Assembly: GCF_008974285.1 (NCBI RefSeq)
Contig: NZ_BKZV01000003.1
Location: 372,001-436,000, forward strand
DNA: 64,000 nt
Origin: Thermogemmatispora aurantia
GTDB taxonomy: Bacteria; Chloroflexota; Ktedonobacteria; Ktedonobacterales; Ktedonobacteraceae
Direction of reading: 5' to 3'
The notes under the pieces are model-generated. The model saw only the letters and a list, made by a program, of their open reading frames with translations, did not search any database and was not told where the DNA came from. Position numbers and translations under genes: made by a program. This document shows, piece after piece, positions 26,093 through 35,714 of the stretch. Every line of letters begins with the position of its first letter. Within the stretch, counting starts at the first letter, position 1.

Positions 26093-27718
26093 TTGAATCA
26101 GTCTCCCGAATCATCTTTACCACCGAACCGGGACCAGGCCCAGCCAACGCAGCCCCAGCCACCGGACAGGATTGGACGCGAAGGCAACGTTGAATTTGAG
26201 CGTCTGAACATCGATGAGTTGGAGAATATTCCAGTTGTAGCTCAGGCCCTCGATAATCAGTGGCTTCCGCGCAGCTTGCTTGAGCCAGCGTTTCAGGTGG
26301 GGGAAATGACATCGGCCCACAAGCGAATCTTAAGAAATCACGTGCGCTCGGAGTATATCCGCTTCCTGATCCACAGCGAACAGCTTATTCTTAATCGCGC
26401 TTACCTTTATAACTCGTCAGCAGTGACCCAGGATTACGTCGGTCGACATAATCCGACGCGCCTGATCTTCAAGGATTTGCTCGAAAAGGCGGTCATTGTC
26501 CCTTTCCTGCTCCACGAGCGCAGTCCGGCAGACCCGCCACAGTCCTTGCCAGCAGGCCAGGGAGAAGCTTTTGGCGTCACGGCTGCCTTCGAGCAGTGGC
26601 GGGAGATCTGCCAGGAGGTACGCCCTCGCTGTCTCCGCCTTTCCTGGGATGATCAGGAGAATGCACGCCGGGCCAGGCGGCTGCTGGTGCATCCCTTTGC
26701 CAGTTTCGCCAAGTCCATTACCCAGCATGATCTCGATCTCTGGCTGCAGGACCTCGGCCTGCCAGAAAGCGCCAGGGAGCCTTTTCGCCAGCGCCTGGTC
26801 GAGGTCGAACGCTTTTGTCTCGATCTGACCGCCGCCGGCAAGGAGGTGACGCGCGATGCTCTCTATAAGGAGTTTGTGGTCACCGGGCCAAATACGGCAG
26901 AGCGGCGCTACGACCGCCGCAAGCCTTTCGCTGCCGAGTTGAAGCAGCTCTTCGATCTGCGCTATAATGCGAATCTGCCTGATGCTCTGGGCAGTTATCT
27001 GTTGACGCCCGCCGATAGCCTGCCACGTATCTCCTTGCAGGAGCTGACTGCCCCCCAACGGTTGCCGTCGATCACCGGCGAGGAGATCGTGCAGCACCTG
27101 AAGCGCCTGGCCTTTGATCTCGTCCAACAAGGACTGAACCTTCCGTCTCTGCATCTGCTCAGTCTGCAGGATGTGGCCGAGATCCGCCGCATGGATGAAT
27201 GGCAGCACTACATGCAGCAGCTGCGGACCCTGCTCGCCCAACCTCAGACGTTCGCCGACGGTGGCGCCGCTCATGTGTATGAGAGCTACATGCGCTTGAC
27301 AAGAAAAATTGTCCATCTGATGCAAGAGAGAAGACAGCATATCCGGCTGAGGGTTTGGTCCCCCGTAGTAGTGATCGTCTTTAATATTGCCGGAGCCCTC
27401 CTTGAGGTCACGCTGACCAACAACGGCCTGCTCTACTCGCTGATCGGGCAGGTCGCAGGCACTCTGGTGGGAGAGACTGCCTCGGTTGTGGGAACGCTGG
27501 TGATCCGCGATGCCGCCCAGCGACGCACCCAGCAGGACCTGAGCATGAGTATCGATTTTATGCGCTGCCGTCTGCGCTCGGCGTACCAACAATGGCGCGA
27601 GATTCAGCGCATGGTCCGCTCCTTGCCGGGCTTTCAAGAGAGCGAGGCTTCGTCAGCCAGGCTTGACGAGGCTGATTCCAACCTGAGTGGATCGGAGAGC
27701 GACGCGCGCCCAGGTTGA
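26093..27718 (+). CDS. membrane-anchored protein of unknown function (541 aa)
   Basis: Starts at a TTG with AAAAGGAG 7 bp upstream. Residues 1-30 are Pro/Gln-rich and disordered. The body to about 420 is soluble and helical (for example RLIFKDLLEKAVIVPFLLHER and EEIVQHLKRLAFDLVQQGLNL). Around 418-465 come hydrophobic stretches VVVIVFNIAGALLEV and YSLIGQVAGTLVGETASVVG, likely one or two membrane segments, followed by an Arg-rich helix and an acidic Ser/Asp tail. I recognise no family. It is followed by an Imm-5-like gene 171 bp downstream on the same strand. Confidence 0.7.
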   Translation: MNQSPESSLPPNRDQAQPTQPQPPDRIGREGNVEFERLNIDELENIPVVAQALDNQWLPRSLLEPAFQVGEMTSAHKRILRNHVRSEYIRFLIHSEQLILNRAYLYNSSAVTQDYVGRHNPTRLIFKDLLEKAVIVPFLLHERSPADPPQSLPAGQGEAFGVTAAFEQWREICQEVRPRCLRLSWDDQENARRARRLLVHPFASFAKSITQHDLDLWLQDLGLPESAREPFRQRLVEVERFCLDLTAAGKEVTRDALYKEFVVTGPNTAERRYDRRKPFAAELKQLFDLRYNANLPDALGSYLLTPADSLPRISLQELTAPQRLPSITGEEIVQHLKRLAFDLVQQGLNLPSLHLLSLQDVAEIRRMDEWQHYMQQLRTLLAQPQTFADGGAAHVYESYMRLTRKIVHLMQERRQHIRLRVWSPVVVIVFNIAGALLEVTLTNNGLLYSLIGQVAGTLVGETASVVGTLVIRDAAQRRTQQDLSMSIDFMRCRLRSAYQQWREIQRMVRSLPGFQESEASSARLDEADSNLSGSESDARPG

Positions 27719-27889
27719 GTCTCGGGCACATCACGAGGAGACAAACAAATCACCAGCCGCCAGCCGCCTCGCTCACTCGCGGTCAGGTTGCCGGTGGGCC
27801 GGGCAAAGACCGCTGGCAAGACGGCCTACGTGGATCTGGTTCACCTCAGTAGATTCCTGCACACATTTGGCTGGAAAGGAACGAGGGAT

Positions 27890-28402
27890 ATGATTTTACC
27901 GAAGGAGCGCGATCCGCGCCTGGTGACCATCCGCCGCGGGGGGACGCTCACCGATGAGCATCACCACTTGCTCGCCCTTTGGGCAGCGACCTGCGCTGAG
28001 CACGTGCTGCCGCTCTTCGAGTCGGTGCGAGCGGAAGATCTTCGACCGCGTCAGGCCATCGCCTCTGTCCGCGCCTGGGTCCGTGGCGAGATCAAGATGA
28101 TGGAGGCCCGCGCGGCAGGCGGGCATGCAATGGCAGCAGCCAGAGACCTGCGCGGGGCCGCTCGCTACGCCGCCTATGCCGCTGGCCAGGCCGCCGTTGT
28201 TGCCCACGTTGCCGCCCATGCACTGGGCGCCGCCGCCTATGCGATCAAGGCCGCTCAGGCTGCCGCACCGGCGGGCGAGCGCGAGCGCGTTCGGCTGCGT
28301 GAGTGCCAATGGCAGCGCGATCAACTGCCCGACGCCATTCGTGAGCTGGTTCTTGACGATCAGCAGGCCCGCAACGCTCTTTGCTGGTTCGTCTTCTCTT
28401 GA
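27890..28402 (+). CDS. Imm-5-like putative immunity protein
   Basis: 170 residues from the ATG at 27890 (GAACGAGGG upstream). Very Ala-rich and helical: CAEHVLPLFESVRAEDLRPR, then AARYAAYAAGQAAVVAHVAA and HALGAAAYAIKAAQAA, ending QLPDAIRELVLDDQQARN. This is the layout of the family annotated as putative immunity or Imm-5-like proteins, often found in polymorphic-toxin regions. No toxin with a recognisable nuclease or deaminase domain lies beside it; the unknown membrane protein upstream is the nearest candidate partner. Confidence 0.72.
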   Translation: MILPKERDPRLVTIRRGGTLTDEHHHLLALWAATCAEHVLPLFESVRAEDLRPRQAIASVRAWVRGEIKMMEARAAGGHAMAAARDLRGAARYAAYAAGQAAVVAHVAAHALGAAAYAIKAAQAAAPAGERERVRLRECQWQRDQLPDAIRELVLDDQQARNALCWFVFS

Positions 28403-28947
28403 TCTGATCTACAGAAAGCCCCTTGATTGATGCCTATCTGGTGGCAGTGGTGGCTGGTGAGCCAGAAGAGCTGACAACGCCTCCTCTCAGTATCAGCGCT
28501 CTAAGGCAGTCTCGGCGCCCGGCCTGGTCGTAGCGCCTCTTATGAGGCCCTATTGAGGAACGGCTCAGCTAAACGGACGGGCAGGCAGGAGACAGGCAAC
28601 GCATTAAGAAACCATAAAAATAAAGGGGAGCGCCTTTTTCCCTCTGCTACACATTGACAGAGACCAGTCTACTTCTCTAGACTCCTGGCAGAGAAGCGTC
28701 TCCTGCCAGCTAGTAGGAGATGCCTCTGGCCTGAGAGGGAAACGATCCTGACTTCTCCAGAGGCCCGACCTGGCTTTCGTTCTGTGGTTGTGGCCTGCTG
28801 CTTTTTCTTTTGGGCCATGCTCCTGGCTGGCGAGTAAGCAGGCAGCCGATTGACAGGTGGAAGGTATCATAAGAGGGAGGGCAATGAGCAGAGGCAGGAA
28901 CGTCCTCACAGGAGATCTGACACCCGAAGAGGGGAAAGGAGCTGCCG
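28403..28947. other. intergenic region without a supported gene
   Basis: 545 bp, locally A/T-rich around 28600-28640. ORFs on both strands here lack start signals and family features. The last 100 bp serve as upstream region of the methyltransferase gene at 28948. Confidence 0.5.
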
Positions 28948-29889
28948 ATGCCCTGGTGGTTCTTCCGTCGCCGCCGCGCTCCAGCCACTGCCGCTGGTCC
29001 AACAGGTTCGACTCCGTCCGCGCCTGATCGGCAAACTGGCGAGGGTGCTCTACCGCGCCTGCAGGGCAACCGTCGTTATCTCCAAGAGCAGCCCTACTTG
29101 CTGCCTAAAGACCTCGGCGAGGTGAACCGGCTCGACTTCCAGCATTATGTCCTGCGCAGCCTGCTACGCGGCAACTATTTGGCCCCGATTGGTCAGCCGC
29201 GCCGTATCCTCGACGTGGGGTGCGGCACAGGTCAGTGGGCCTTTGAACTGGCCCAGCAATTCCCTCAAGCTGAAGTCATCGGCTTCGATCTGGAGCAGGT
29301 CAAGGTCACCAGCACGCCCCCAGCGAACTTTCGCTTCGTGCAAGGCGATGCCCTGCAGGGGCTGCCCTTCGAAAGTGGCTCGTTCGATTTTGTTCACCAG
29401 CGACTGCTGATTCTGGCTGTGCCTCTGCCCTCGTGGCCAGGGCTGGTGCAGGAGCTGGCGCGCGTCACTGCTCCCGGTGGCTGGGTTGAGCTGGTTGAGA
29501 CCAGCACTATGCACGATTTCGTACCGGCGGGGCCAGCTACGCGCGCATTCTATCAGCTGGGGAGGCCCCTGGCTGCTCTACGTGGACTGGATGTCGAAGG
29601 GGTTGTACTGCGCTCACTGGAGCGCTATCTGGTGGAGGCTGGCCTCATCAATATTCAGCGCCAGCTGGTTGAGGCTCCCGTCGGTGACTGGGGGGGACGG
29701 CTTGGCTCCCTATTGGCGCTTGATCTCCGCGAGGCCTCTAAAGCCGTAAGCGGGCCGATCGCCACCCTCTCCCACGTCCCGGAGCAGGAGGTGCTGGATC
29801 TGATTGAGCGTGCGAGCCAGGAATGGAACACGCTGCAGACCCGCTGTCCCTTCGTAGTCACCTACGGTCAGAAGCCGGTCCACAGCTGA
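28948..29889 (+). CDS. class I SAM-dependent methyltransferase, copy A of a paralogous pair
   Basis: 313 residues; ATG preceded by AAAGGAG. N-terminus MPWWFFRRRR is Trp/Phe/Arg-rich, then a Pro-rich linker and the core: ILDVGCGTGQWAFELAQQFP (motif I), VIGFDLEQVKV, FVQGDALQGLPF, FDFVHQRLL and VTAPGGWVELVE. A second gene at 47542-48486 on the other strand encodes a closely similar protein with the same MPWWFFRR start and the same phrase LQEQPYLLPKDL. Substrate unknown; the aromatic-basic N-terminus may bind membrane or another protein. Confidence 0.88.
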   Translation: MPWWFFRRRRAPATAAGPTGSTPSAPDRQTGEGALPRLQGNRRYLQEQPYLLPKDLGEVNRLDFQHYVLRSLLRGNYLAPIGQPRRILDVGCGTGQWAFELAQQFPQAEVIGFDLEQVKVTSTPPANFRFVQGDALQGLPFESGSFDFVHQRLLILAVPLPSWPGLVQELARVTAPGGWVELVETSTMHDFVPAGPATRAFYQLGRPLAALRGLDVEGVVLRSLERYLVEAGLINIQRQLVEAPVGDWGGRLGSLLALDLREASKAVSGPIATLSHVPEQEVLDLIERASQEWNTLQTRCPFVVTYGQKPVHS

Positions 29890-30041
29890 GAGGCCCGGGC
29901 CATCTCCATCATCTCGTTCGTCCCGGCAGCAGCGAGGTTTACCAGTGTCTGGTCCAGGCGGATGGCCGTCCACCTGGGCCAGGCAGCCACGACAATGCCC
30001 AAAGGAGAGCAGCCTTGATTAGGGGTCCTCACAGGCAGGCA

Positions 30042-30859
30042 TTAGCCAGCAAGCGCACCGGCATCCACCAGCAGCGTGCTGCCGGTCATCAAGATTGACA
30101 AATCACTGGCGCAGAAGAGCGCCACCCGTGCCACGTCATCGGGCACGCCCGCCCGCCCCAGCGGCAGACTTTCGCCGAATGAGTCGCCGAGCACATCGGG
30201 CGCTCCGGCGACCGTCATCTCCTGACGCAGCTCGGAGATCCCCGGCGTGCGGATCAGGGTCGGAGCCAGGGCCAGCACGCGAATATTGTAGGGGCCAAAC
30301 TCAATGGCCAGGCTCTTCGTCAGGCCCCGAACGGCATGCTTGGAGGCGACATAGTGCGCCAGGCCAGCCCCTCCCTGGTAGCCAGCAGTCGAGGCCAGAT
30401 TGATAATTACGCCGCCACGTTGGGCCTGGATCATGCAACGCGCCGCCTCGCGCGCTCCCAGAAAGGTCCCGCGCAGATTGATCGCCAGCACCCGGTCCCA
30501 TTGCTCATCGGACATCTCCAGCGCCGGACTGCTCGGATAGATGCCGGCGTTATTGACCCAGATATCCAGGCTGCCCAGCTCCTGCACGGCCCTCTGGGCC
30601 AGCTTGCGCACTGAATCGCTGTCTGTGACATCAACAGAGGCAAATAATGCCTGCACCTGATAGCGCGCGGCAAGGCGCTCAGCCGCAGCCTGACCCTCAT
30701 CGGTCCGCACATCACCTAACAGCACCCCCGCTCCGGCCTCCGCCAGGCGCTGAGCGATGGCCAGGCCAATGCCACGAGCGCCACCGGTAATGACCGCATT
30801 GCGCCCGCGCAGCGAGATCAGCTCGCCAGCGTCTTTTGACTCACATCAGGAATCGCCAT
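30042..30859 (-). CDS. SDR oxidoreductase with an apparent frameshift near its start
   Basis: The body (YVASK catalytic motif, NNAGIYPSS, NLASTAGYQGG, TGSTLLVDAGALAG) is an intact SDR, but in its frame no ATG/GTG/TTG precedes the cofactor loop TGGARGIG; the first is a GTG at 30725 after it. A well-placed ATG at 30859 with AAAGGAG upstream opens a different frame that stops after 13 codons. Adding one base to the A run of the minus strand (TTTT at 30834-30837 on plus) joins both into one normal N-terminus ending ELISLRGRNAVITGG. So it is either a real 1-bp loss (pseudogene) or a read error. Closest role: sugar-type dehydrogenase beside the ROK kinase. Confidence 0.8.
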
Positions 30860-30884
30860 TGTTTCCGCTCCTTTCGACGGCTGT

Positions 30885-30900
30885 TTGTCTGGCCAGACAA
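30885..30900. promoter_or_regulatory. 16-bp perfect palindrome, probable operator
   Basis: TTGTCTGGCCAGACAA lies 26 bp upstream of the SDR start at 30859. The length, symmetry and position fit a dimeric repressor of the GntR/FadR or similar class. The same sequence was not found in front of the other genes inspected. Confidence 0.6.
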
Positions 30901-31147
30901 TAGGAACATAGTGAGACAACCTCGTCGTGCCCCGTCAGGAGAGAGGCTCACAGACAGCATATACCGAAGGAAAGGTCTGTTGCCAGCCTGCAAGCGCGCG
31001 CTCAGGTGCTCTCTCTTGCACTGGGCGCAGCAGTCTGGTCCTCCACCCTCGCTGGCGCTGGCGGTGAATTCCGTGCCGCAGCCTCTCGCTCGCTGAGCAG
31101 CAACCACCCCCATCAGCAGGCAAGCAGGCAAAGGGAAGACCAGGCCA

Positions 31148-32032
31148 TCAGAGGAAATCAGCACCTGAGAGAGCGGCGCGCAGGGCGCCGTAGGCGGCGG
31201 CCTTGTCCCCAAGAAGCGCAGAGACAATCGGCGTCTCGCGCACCGCTGGCGCCCCATAGCGCGCGAGATCCTCGCGCCACCAGGGGGAGAAGAGATCAAA
31301 CGCCTCACAAAGGCCACCCGTGATGATAATCAGCTCAGGATCAAACAGGCTCGCAATGCTTGCCAGGGCCAGCCCTAGCAGGTGGCCCATCTCTTTGACA
31401 AGGGCCAGACAGGCTGGCTGCCCTTGCCGGGCCTGAGCAATTACTTCATACGAGGTCAGAGGAGGATCAAGCTGCTGGCCGCGAGCAGCCAGGGCGCTGC
31501 CCGAAGCCACTAACTCCAGAAAGCCATGATCGGGATCAGGGAGATGAGTGCGATCGAGAGTGAGCCAGCCAAAGGCGCCGGCGCTCCCATGTGCCCCCCT
31601 GACCAGCCGCCCCCCCAGCATCAAGGCCCCGCCGACCCCCGTGCCGACACTCACCAGGGCGACCTGCTGGCGTCCGCGCGCCGCTCCCCGCCAGGCTTCA
31701 CCCAGGAGCGCCAGCTGCGCATCATTGCTCAAGACCACCGCCGCCCCCAGGCGCTGCTCCAACTCCGCAGCCAGCTCGCGCTCATGCAAAAAGGGGAGAT
31801 TCGGCACCCAGAGCGAGCGGCGCCGGGTGCAGGTACCTGGCAGCCCCAGACCAATGCGCATCACCGGCTCTCCCTGCTGCTGAGCCACCGTTTCAACCAG
31901 CTCTACCAGCGTGCTCAGAAACTCCTCATAGCTCGCCGGAGTTCTCATACGGGGCGTCAGAACCACCTCGTCGGTCCCGGTGAGGTAGGCACCCTGGATC
32001 TTCGTACCGCCGACATCGATGCCCAGCTCCAT
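31148..32032 (-). CDS. ROK-family protein (sugar kinase-like)
   Basis: 294 residues. ATP-binding IDVGGTKIQGAYL at the N-terminus, VLSNDAQLALLGEA and VSVGTGVGGALMLGGRLV are ROK signatures, and GAHGSAGAFGWL follows the substrate site. The usual zinc motif C-x-C-G-x2-G-C-x-E is replaced by LPDPDHGFLE, keeping only G and E, so zinc binding is lost. ROK kinases phosphorylate glucose, N-acetylglucosamine or ManNAc. It follows the two ABC permease genes by 50 bp. Confidence 0.88.
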   Translation of the reverse strand: MELGIDVGGTKIQGAYLTGTDEVVLTPRMRTPASYEEFLSTLVELVETVAQQQGEPVMRIGLGLPGTCTRRRSLWVPNLPFLHERELAAELEQRLGAAVVLSNDAQLALLGEAWRGAARGRQQVALVSVGTGVGGALMLGGRLVRGAHGSAGAFGWLTLDRTHLPDPDHGFLELVASGSALAARGQQLDPPLTSYEVIAQARQGQPACLALVKEMGHLLGLALASIASLFDPELIIITGGLCEAFDLFSPWWREDLARYGAPAVRETPIVSALLGDKAAAYGALRAALSGADFL

Positions 32033-32082
32033 TGTCTCTGCAGACCTCCTGCTGCCATTGCGATGCTCAAAGCCAGACCAGC

Positions 32083-32949
32083 TTAGCCTTTAATGCCGGT
32101 CAGTGAGATCCCTTCGATAAAGTAGCGCTGCGCCCACAGCGTCAGCAGCACACTGGGCAGAATGCCGATCGCCGTGCCGGCCATGACAATATTGGTGAAG
32201 GTGACGCTCGATGTATAGGTCCGCAGCCCATTCAGCGAGAGGACCACCGTGCTCATCTCCGGCGAGTAGACCATCGAGAGAGGCCAGAGGAAATTGTTCC
32301 ACTGGAAGACGAAGGCGAATAAGACCAGCGCCGCCGCCGCCGGACGCAGCAAAGGCACCACAACGCGCCAGAGGAGCGTCCACTCCGAGGCTCCATCCAG
32401 ACGGGCGGCCTCCAGCAGCTCATCGGGAATCCCGGCAATAAACTGACGCATCAAGAAGATGCCGAAGCCGTTGGCCAGATTGGGCAGAATCAGGCCCGGA
32501 TAGGTATTATCGAGATGCAGGGCCACCATCATGCGATAGAGGGGGATCAACATGACAAATTGGGGCACCATCATGGTCGCCAGGACGCCGACGAAGAGCG
32601 TATTTTTCCCCCGAAACTGATGTTTCGCAAAGACATAGCCGGCCATGATACTGGTGAGCAGAATGCCCGTCGTTGAGCAGACAGTCACGATCAGCGAATT
32701 AAGAATAGCGCGCGCAAAAGGCGTGACCTCGAAGACGGTCCGATACGAAGAAAAAGCCGGGTGCGCAGGCCACCAGACCGGCGGCAGCGCCTCCAGGTCC
32801 TCTGGTGACTTCAAACTGGAAGCAAGCAACCAGAAGAAGGGGAACAGCATCACCGCCAGGATGAGCGCCACACAGAGATACTGCAGCGCCAGCGAGAGCC
32901 AGCGCCGTGCCCGACCGTGGCGCCGATAGCTCTTGACATAGACCGACAT
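32083..32949 (-). CDS. carbohydrate ABC transporter permease (MalG type)
   Basis: 288 residues from the ATG at 32949 (AAGGAGA upstream); an upstream codon at 32982 would add an Arg-rich tail. Six membrane helices; the EAA loop EAARLDGASEWTLLWRVVVP that contacts the ATPase is present near residue 190. Importer subunit paired with the next upstream gene. No ATPase gene lies in the cluster, so a shared MsmK/UgpC-type ATPase encoded elsewhere is likely. Confidence 0.93.
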   Translation of the reverse strand: MSVYVKSYRRHGRARRWLSLALQYLCVALILAVMLFPFFWLLASSLKSPEDLEALPPVWWPAHPAFSSYRTVFEVTPFARAILNSLIVTVCSTTGILLTSIMAGYVFAKHQFRGKNTLFVGVLATMMVPQFVMLIPLYRMMVALHLDNTYPGLILPNLANGFGIFLMRQFIAGIPDELLEAARLDGASEWTLLWRVVVPLLRPAAAALVLFAFVFQWNNFLWPLSMVYSPEMSTVVLSLNGLRTYTSSVTFTNIVMAGTAIGILPSVLLTLWAQRYFIEGISLTGIKG

Positions 32950-33057
32950 CTTTGCTCTCCTTCGTCGTCTGGATTCATTCAAGCCCCTGGAGGGGTCCCG
33001 CGCGTCAGGTTGCCCCCGCCCTCGCGCGGTTGCTCCCCATCCCTTCCTTGCTGGCCG

Positions 33058-33948
33058 TCACAGGGAGCGGAAGAGACGCAGCTGGAGCAGGGAGAGCACC
33101 AGCACAATGGCCAGCATGACCATCGCCATCGCGCTCGCCAGTCCCGCCTGCCCATAGTTAAAGGCTGTGATGTACATCTCATAGGCAGCGACATCGGTTG
33201 AATTGACCGGCGAGCCTTGCGTCAGCACATAGACAGGATCGAAGACCTGCAGCGTATTGATGGTCAGAATCACAAAGACAAAGGCCAGCGTGCGCCGTAG
33301 CAGGGGAAGGGTAATAGACCAGTGACGGCGCCACCAGCCGGCCCCATCAAGAGCAGCGGCCTCGTAATACTCCTGGGGAATCTCTGTCAGGCCCGCCACC
33401 ACCATGACCACATAGTAGCCCAGCGTCTGCCAGACATTCAAAATGACCAGCGAGAGCATGGCTTCATGGACGGAGCCTAGCCAGCCCTGCGCAGGCAAAT
33501 GCAGCCAGCTCAGGATCTCATTGAGGGGGCCATACTGAGGCTCATAGAGATAGCCCCAAACAATGGCTACCGCCACCGTCGGTATCATATAGGGCAGAAA
33601 GAGTACCGTGCGCAAGACATTGCGCCCGTAAACCTGGGCCTGGTAGAGAAAAAGGCCGAGCAGAATAGAGAGCGGCAGAATGATTACGAGATTGGCCAGC
33701 GAATAGAGAAAGACATTGAGCAGAGCCGTGCGAAAAATCGGCTGTTCAAAGATGGTCGCGTAGTTACTGAAGCCGACCCAGCGCATGCGCGAGTAAGGAA
33801 TGGCCATCGAGCCTTGATGCAAGCTGATCCAGGCCGTTAAGAGAATCGGCACTGCGACAAAGACGATCAGTAAGCCCAGGCCCGGGCTGAGAAAACCGAG
33901 CGTGGTCAGCGACCTGGAGCGGATCAGCGAGCGCTGCCGCTGTATCAA
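33058..33948 (-). CDS. carbohydrate ABC transporter permease (MalF type)
   Basis: 296 residues from a TTG at 33948 with GAAGGGAGG 8 bp upstream. Six membrane helices and the EAA loop YYEAAALDGAGWWRRHWSIT. Partner of the MalG-type subunit 108 bp downstream. Confidence 0.92.
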   Translation of the reverse strand: MIQRQRSLIRSRSLTTLGFLSPGLGLLIVFVAVPILLTAWISLHQGSMAIPYSRMRWVGFSNYATIFEQPIFRTALLNVFLYSLANLVIILPLSILLGLFLYQAQVYGRNVLRTVLFLPYMIPTVAVAIVWGYLYEPQYGPLNEILSWLHLPAQGWLGSVHEAMLSLVILNVWQTLGYYVVMVVAGLTEIPQEYYEAAALDGAGWWRRHWSITLPLLRRTLAFVFVILTINTLQVFDPVYVLTQGSPVNSTDVAAYEMYITAFNYGQAGLASAMAMVMLAIVLVLSLLQLRLFRSL

Positions 33949-34203
33949 TTGCAGACCCTCCCTTCACAGGAAGCTTTCAGCTCCCCCATTGGCAACCCTG
34001 GAGAACGCAAGAGAAAGGAGGTGCAGCCCTCCCGGGAGAGATGGAGCGTTCTCACTCTCTCCCGGGTATGCGCCGCCTGGGCGGCCTACACGAGGCCAGC
34101 GCGGCTGAGATCGAAGCGTCTGCCAGCAGCCCCGCAGGACCTCCTTTCTCAGGCTCTCCTTCCCCCAGTATCAGGAATCCTGTTCCGTCCCACCTACACC
34201 ATA

Positions 34204-35550
34204 TCAGGCATAGTAGCGACTGAGAATCTGGCTGAGGTTGTTCTGCGCCTGGGTCATCGCCTGCTGAGGCGAACTCTGGCCGTACATGAGCGCCTCCAGC
34301 GACTTCTGCAGGCTGGTCGTGAGTTCATCGCCACCCAGCACCGTCGGGAACGGAACGCTGTTCTTGAGCTGCTGGACATAGGTGCTGATGAACGGCTCGC
34401 TCAAGTCGGCCTGATGGGCCGTCAGATCCGAGGTGCGACTTGGCAGAATCCCCATCCCCATCAGGATATCACCCATTGCCGAGGAGCCATTTTTGCCACT
34501 CTGAGGGCCGTTGAGCCACTGCAAGAACTGCCAGGCCGCCTCTTGCTGGGACGGGTCAGCATTGGCGTTGACGACCGTGCTCCAGGAATACGACACGCTA
34601 TGGGAGCCGCTGCCGTGCGGTCCCACCGGAATAGGAGCCGTGCCAACATCGCTAAAGCGCGCTCCCATGCCGGCCTTGAGGTTGCTCTCCCACCAGTTGG
34701 CCATAATAATCATCGCCGTCTTGCCCGCGACGAAATTCTCAAGATAGGGTCCGGTTGTCGAGGCGTTGGCCTGGCCCATCGCCGGATCGGTGACCTTCTT
34801 CTGGAAAATCAGCTGATAGTAGAGGTTCGCCGTATCAAGGGCCGCCTGGCTGGTCAGGAGGGGCTTGTGATCGGCAGACAGGAGCTGGCCGCCGTCCGAA
34901 TCCACGAGCGAGAGCCACGGGTGGACGACGCCGCTATTCCAGCTGGTGATGACCCCAAAACCCTGTTGGAGAATTTTGCCGGAACTGTCGCGCTTGGTCA
35001 GTTTCACGGCATCGCTTACCAGTTCGTCCCAGGTGGCCGGAGGGTTGGCTATACCGGCTTCGCGGAAGAGGGCTTTGTTGTAATTGAGGGCGTAGAGATC
35101 AACTTCGTTGGGATAGCCATAGGTCTTGCCGTCGGCCTGAACGGCGGAAACGACGTTCTGTGGATAGGCCCGCTGGATATCCTGGACAAAGGTGGTCGGG
35201 GCCTGGGCTACCAGGCCGTCCTGCACGAGCTGAGGCAGCCAGAGATTGTAGATGCCCATGATCGTCGGCCCGCTGGCGCTGCTTCCCTGGGTGGTGATGG
35301 TTGTCAGCAGGTTGCCAAAGGGCACAGTGCGCACCTGGATCGTTACCTCAGGATGCAGCTTTTCGTAGGCGCTGATAGCCTGATTGAGCTGGTCAACCTG
35401 GGGACCCGACCAGTGGGTCAGATAGGTGATGGTTACCTTACCGGAGGACGAGCCGGTACTGCTACCGCCGCAGGCAGCAAGCAGGAGGGAGAACAAGACC
35501 AGCACGAGGGTGACTCTCAGTGTTGGGCGCGTAAGTGAAAAGCGTAGCAT
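34204..35550 (-). CDS. extracellular sugar-binding lipoprotein of an ABC importer
   Basis: 448 residues. Lipoprotein signal: basic start, hydrophobic stretch and lipobox LLAAC with acceptor Cys27, followed by a Gly/Ser linker. The mature part has family 1 solute-binding features (ITYLTHWSGPQVDQLNQAI, YGYPNEVDLYALNYNKALF, GKTAMIIMANWW). It delivers an oligosaccharide or amino sugar to the MalF/MalG subunits. It lies 255 bp upstream of malF-like gene, and a longer gap there has no other gene. Confidence 0.94.
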   Translation of the reverse strand: MLRFSLTRPTLRVTLVLVLFSLLLAACGGSSTGSSSGKVTITYLTHWSGPQVDQLNQAISAYEKLHPEVTIQVRTVPFGNLLTTITTQGSSASGPTIMGIYNLWLPQLVQDGLVAQAPTTFVQDIQRAYPQNVVSAVQADGKTYGYPNEVDLYALNYNKALFREAGIANPPATWDELVSDAVKLTKRDSSGKILQQGFGVITSWNSGVVHPWLSLVDSDGGQLLSADHKPLLTSQAALDTANLYYQLIFQKKVTDPAMGQANASTTGPYLENFVAGKTAMIIMANWWESNLKAGMGARFSDVGTAPIPVGPHGSGSHSVSYSWSTVVNANADPSQQEAAWQFLQWLNGPQSGKNGSSAMGDILMGMGILPSRTSDLTAHQADLSEPFISTYVQQLKNSVPFPTVLGGDELTTSLQKSLEALMYGQSSPQQAMTQAQNNLSQILSRYYA

Positions 35551-35714
35551 AGCTACCTCCAGAGAAGTATCTCATGCACGAGTTGGGCCGGGGGACAGCC
35601 TCCTTCGCAGGCCAGGCGGGCCAGGAGAGTGCTGGCCTCTGCCGTCGATCGCATGAGTGGGCGCTGTTGGGGATCAGCCAGAGAAGGCGGCAACAGCGCT
35701 GGCAGATAGCGCTT

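Noticed and set aside
26417..27637. 406-residue minus-strand ORF
   Set aside because: Shadow of the 541-residue plus-strand gene, which has a clear start signal and membrane segments.
33949..35538. 529-residue plus-strand ORF
   Set aside because: Shadow of the sugar-binding lipoprotein gene.
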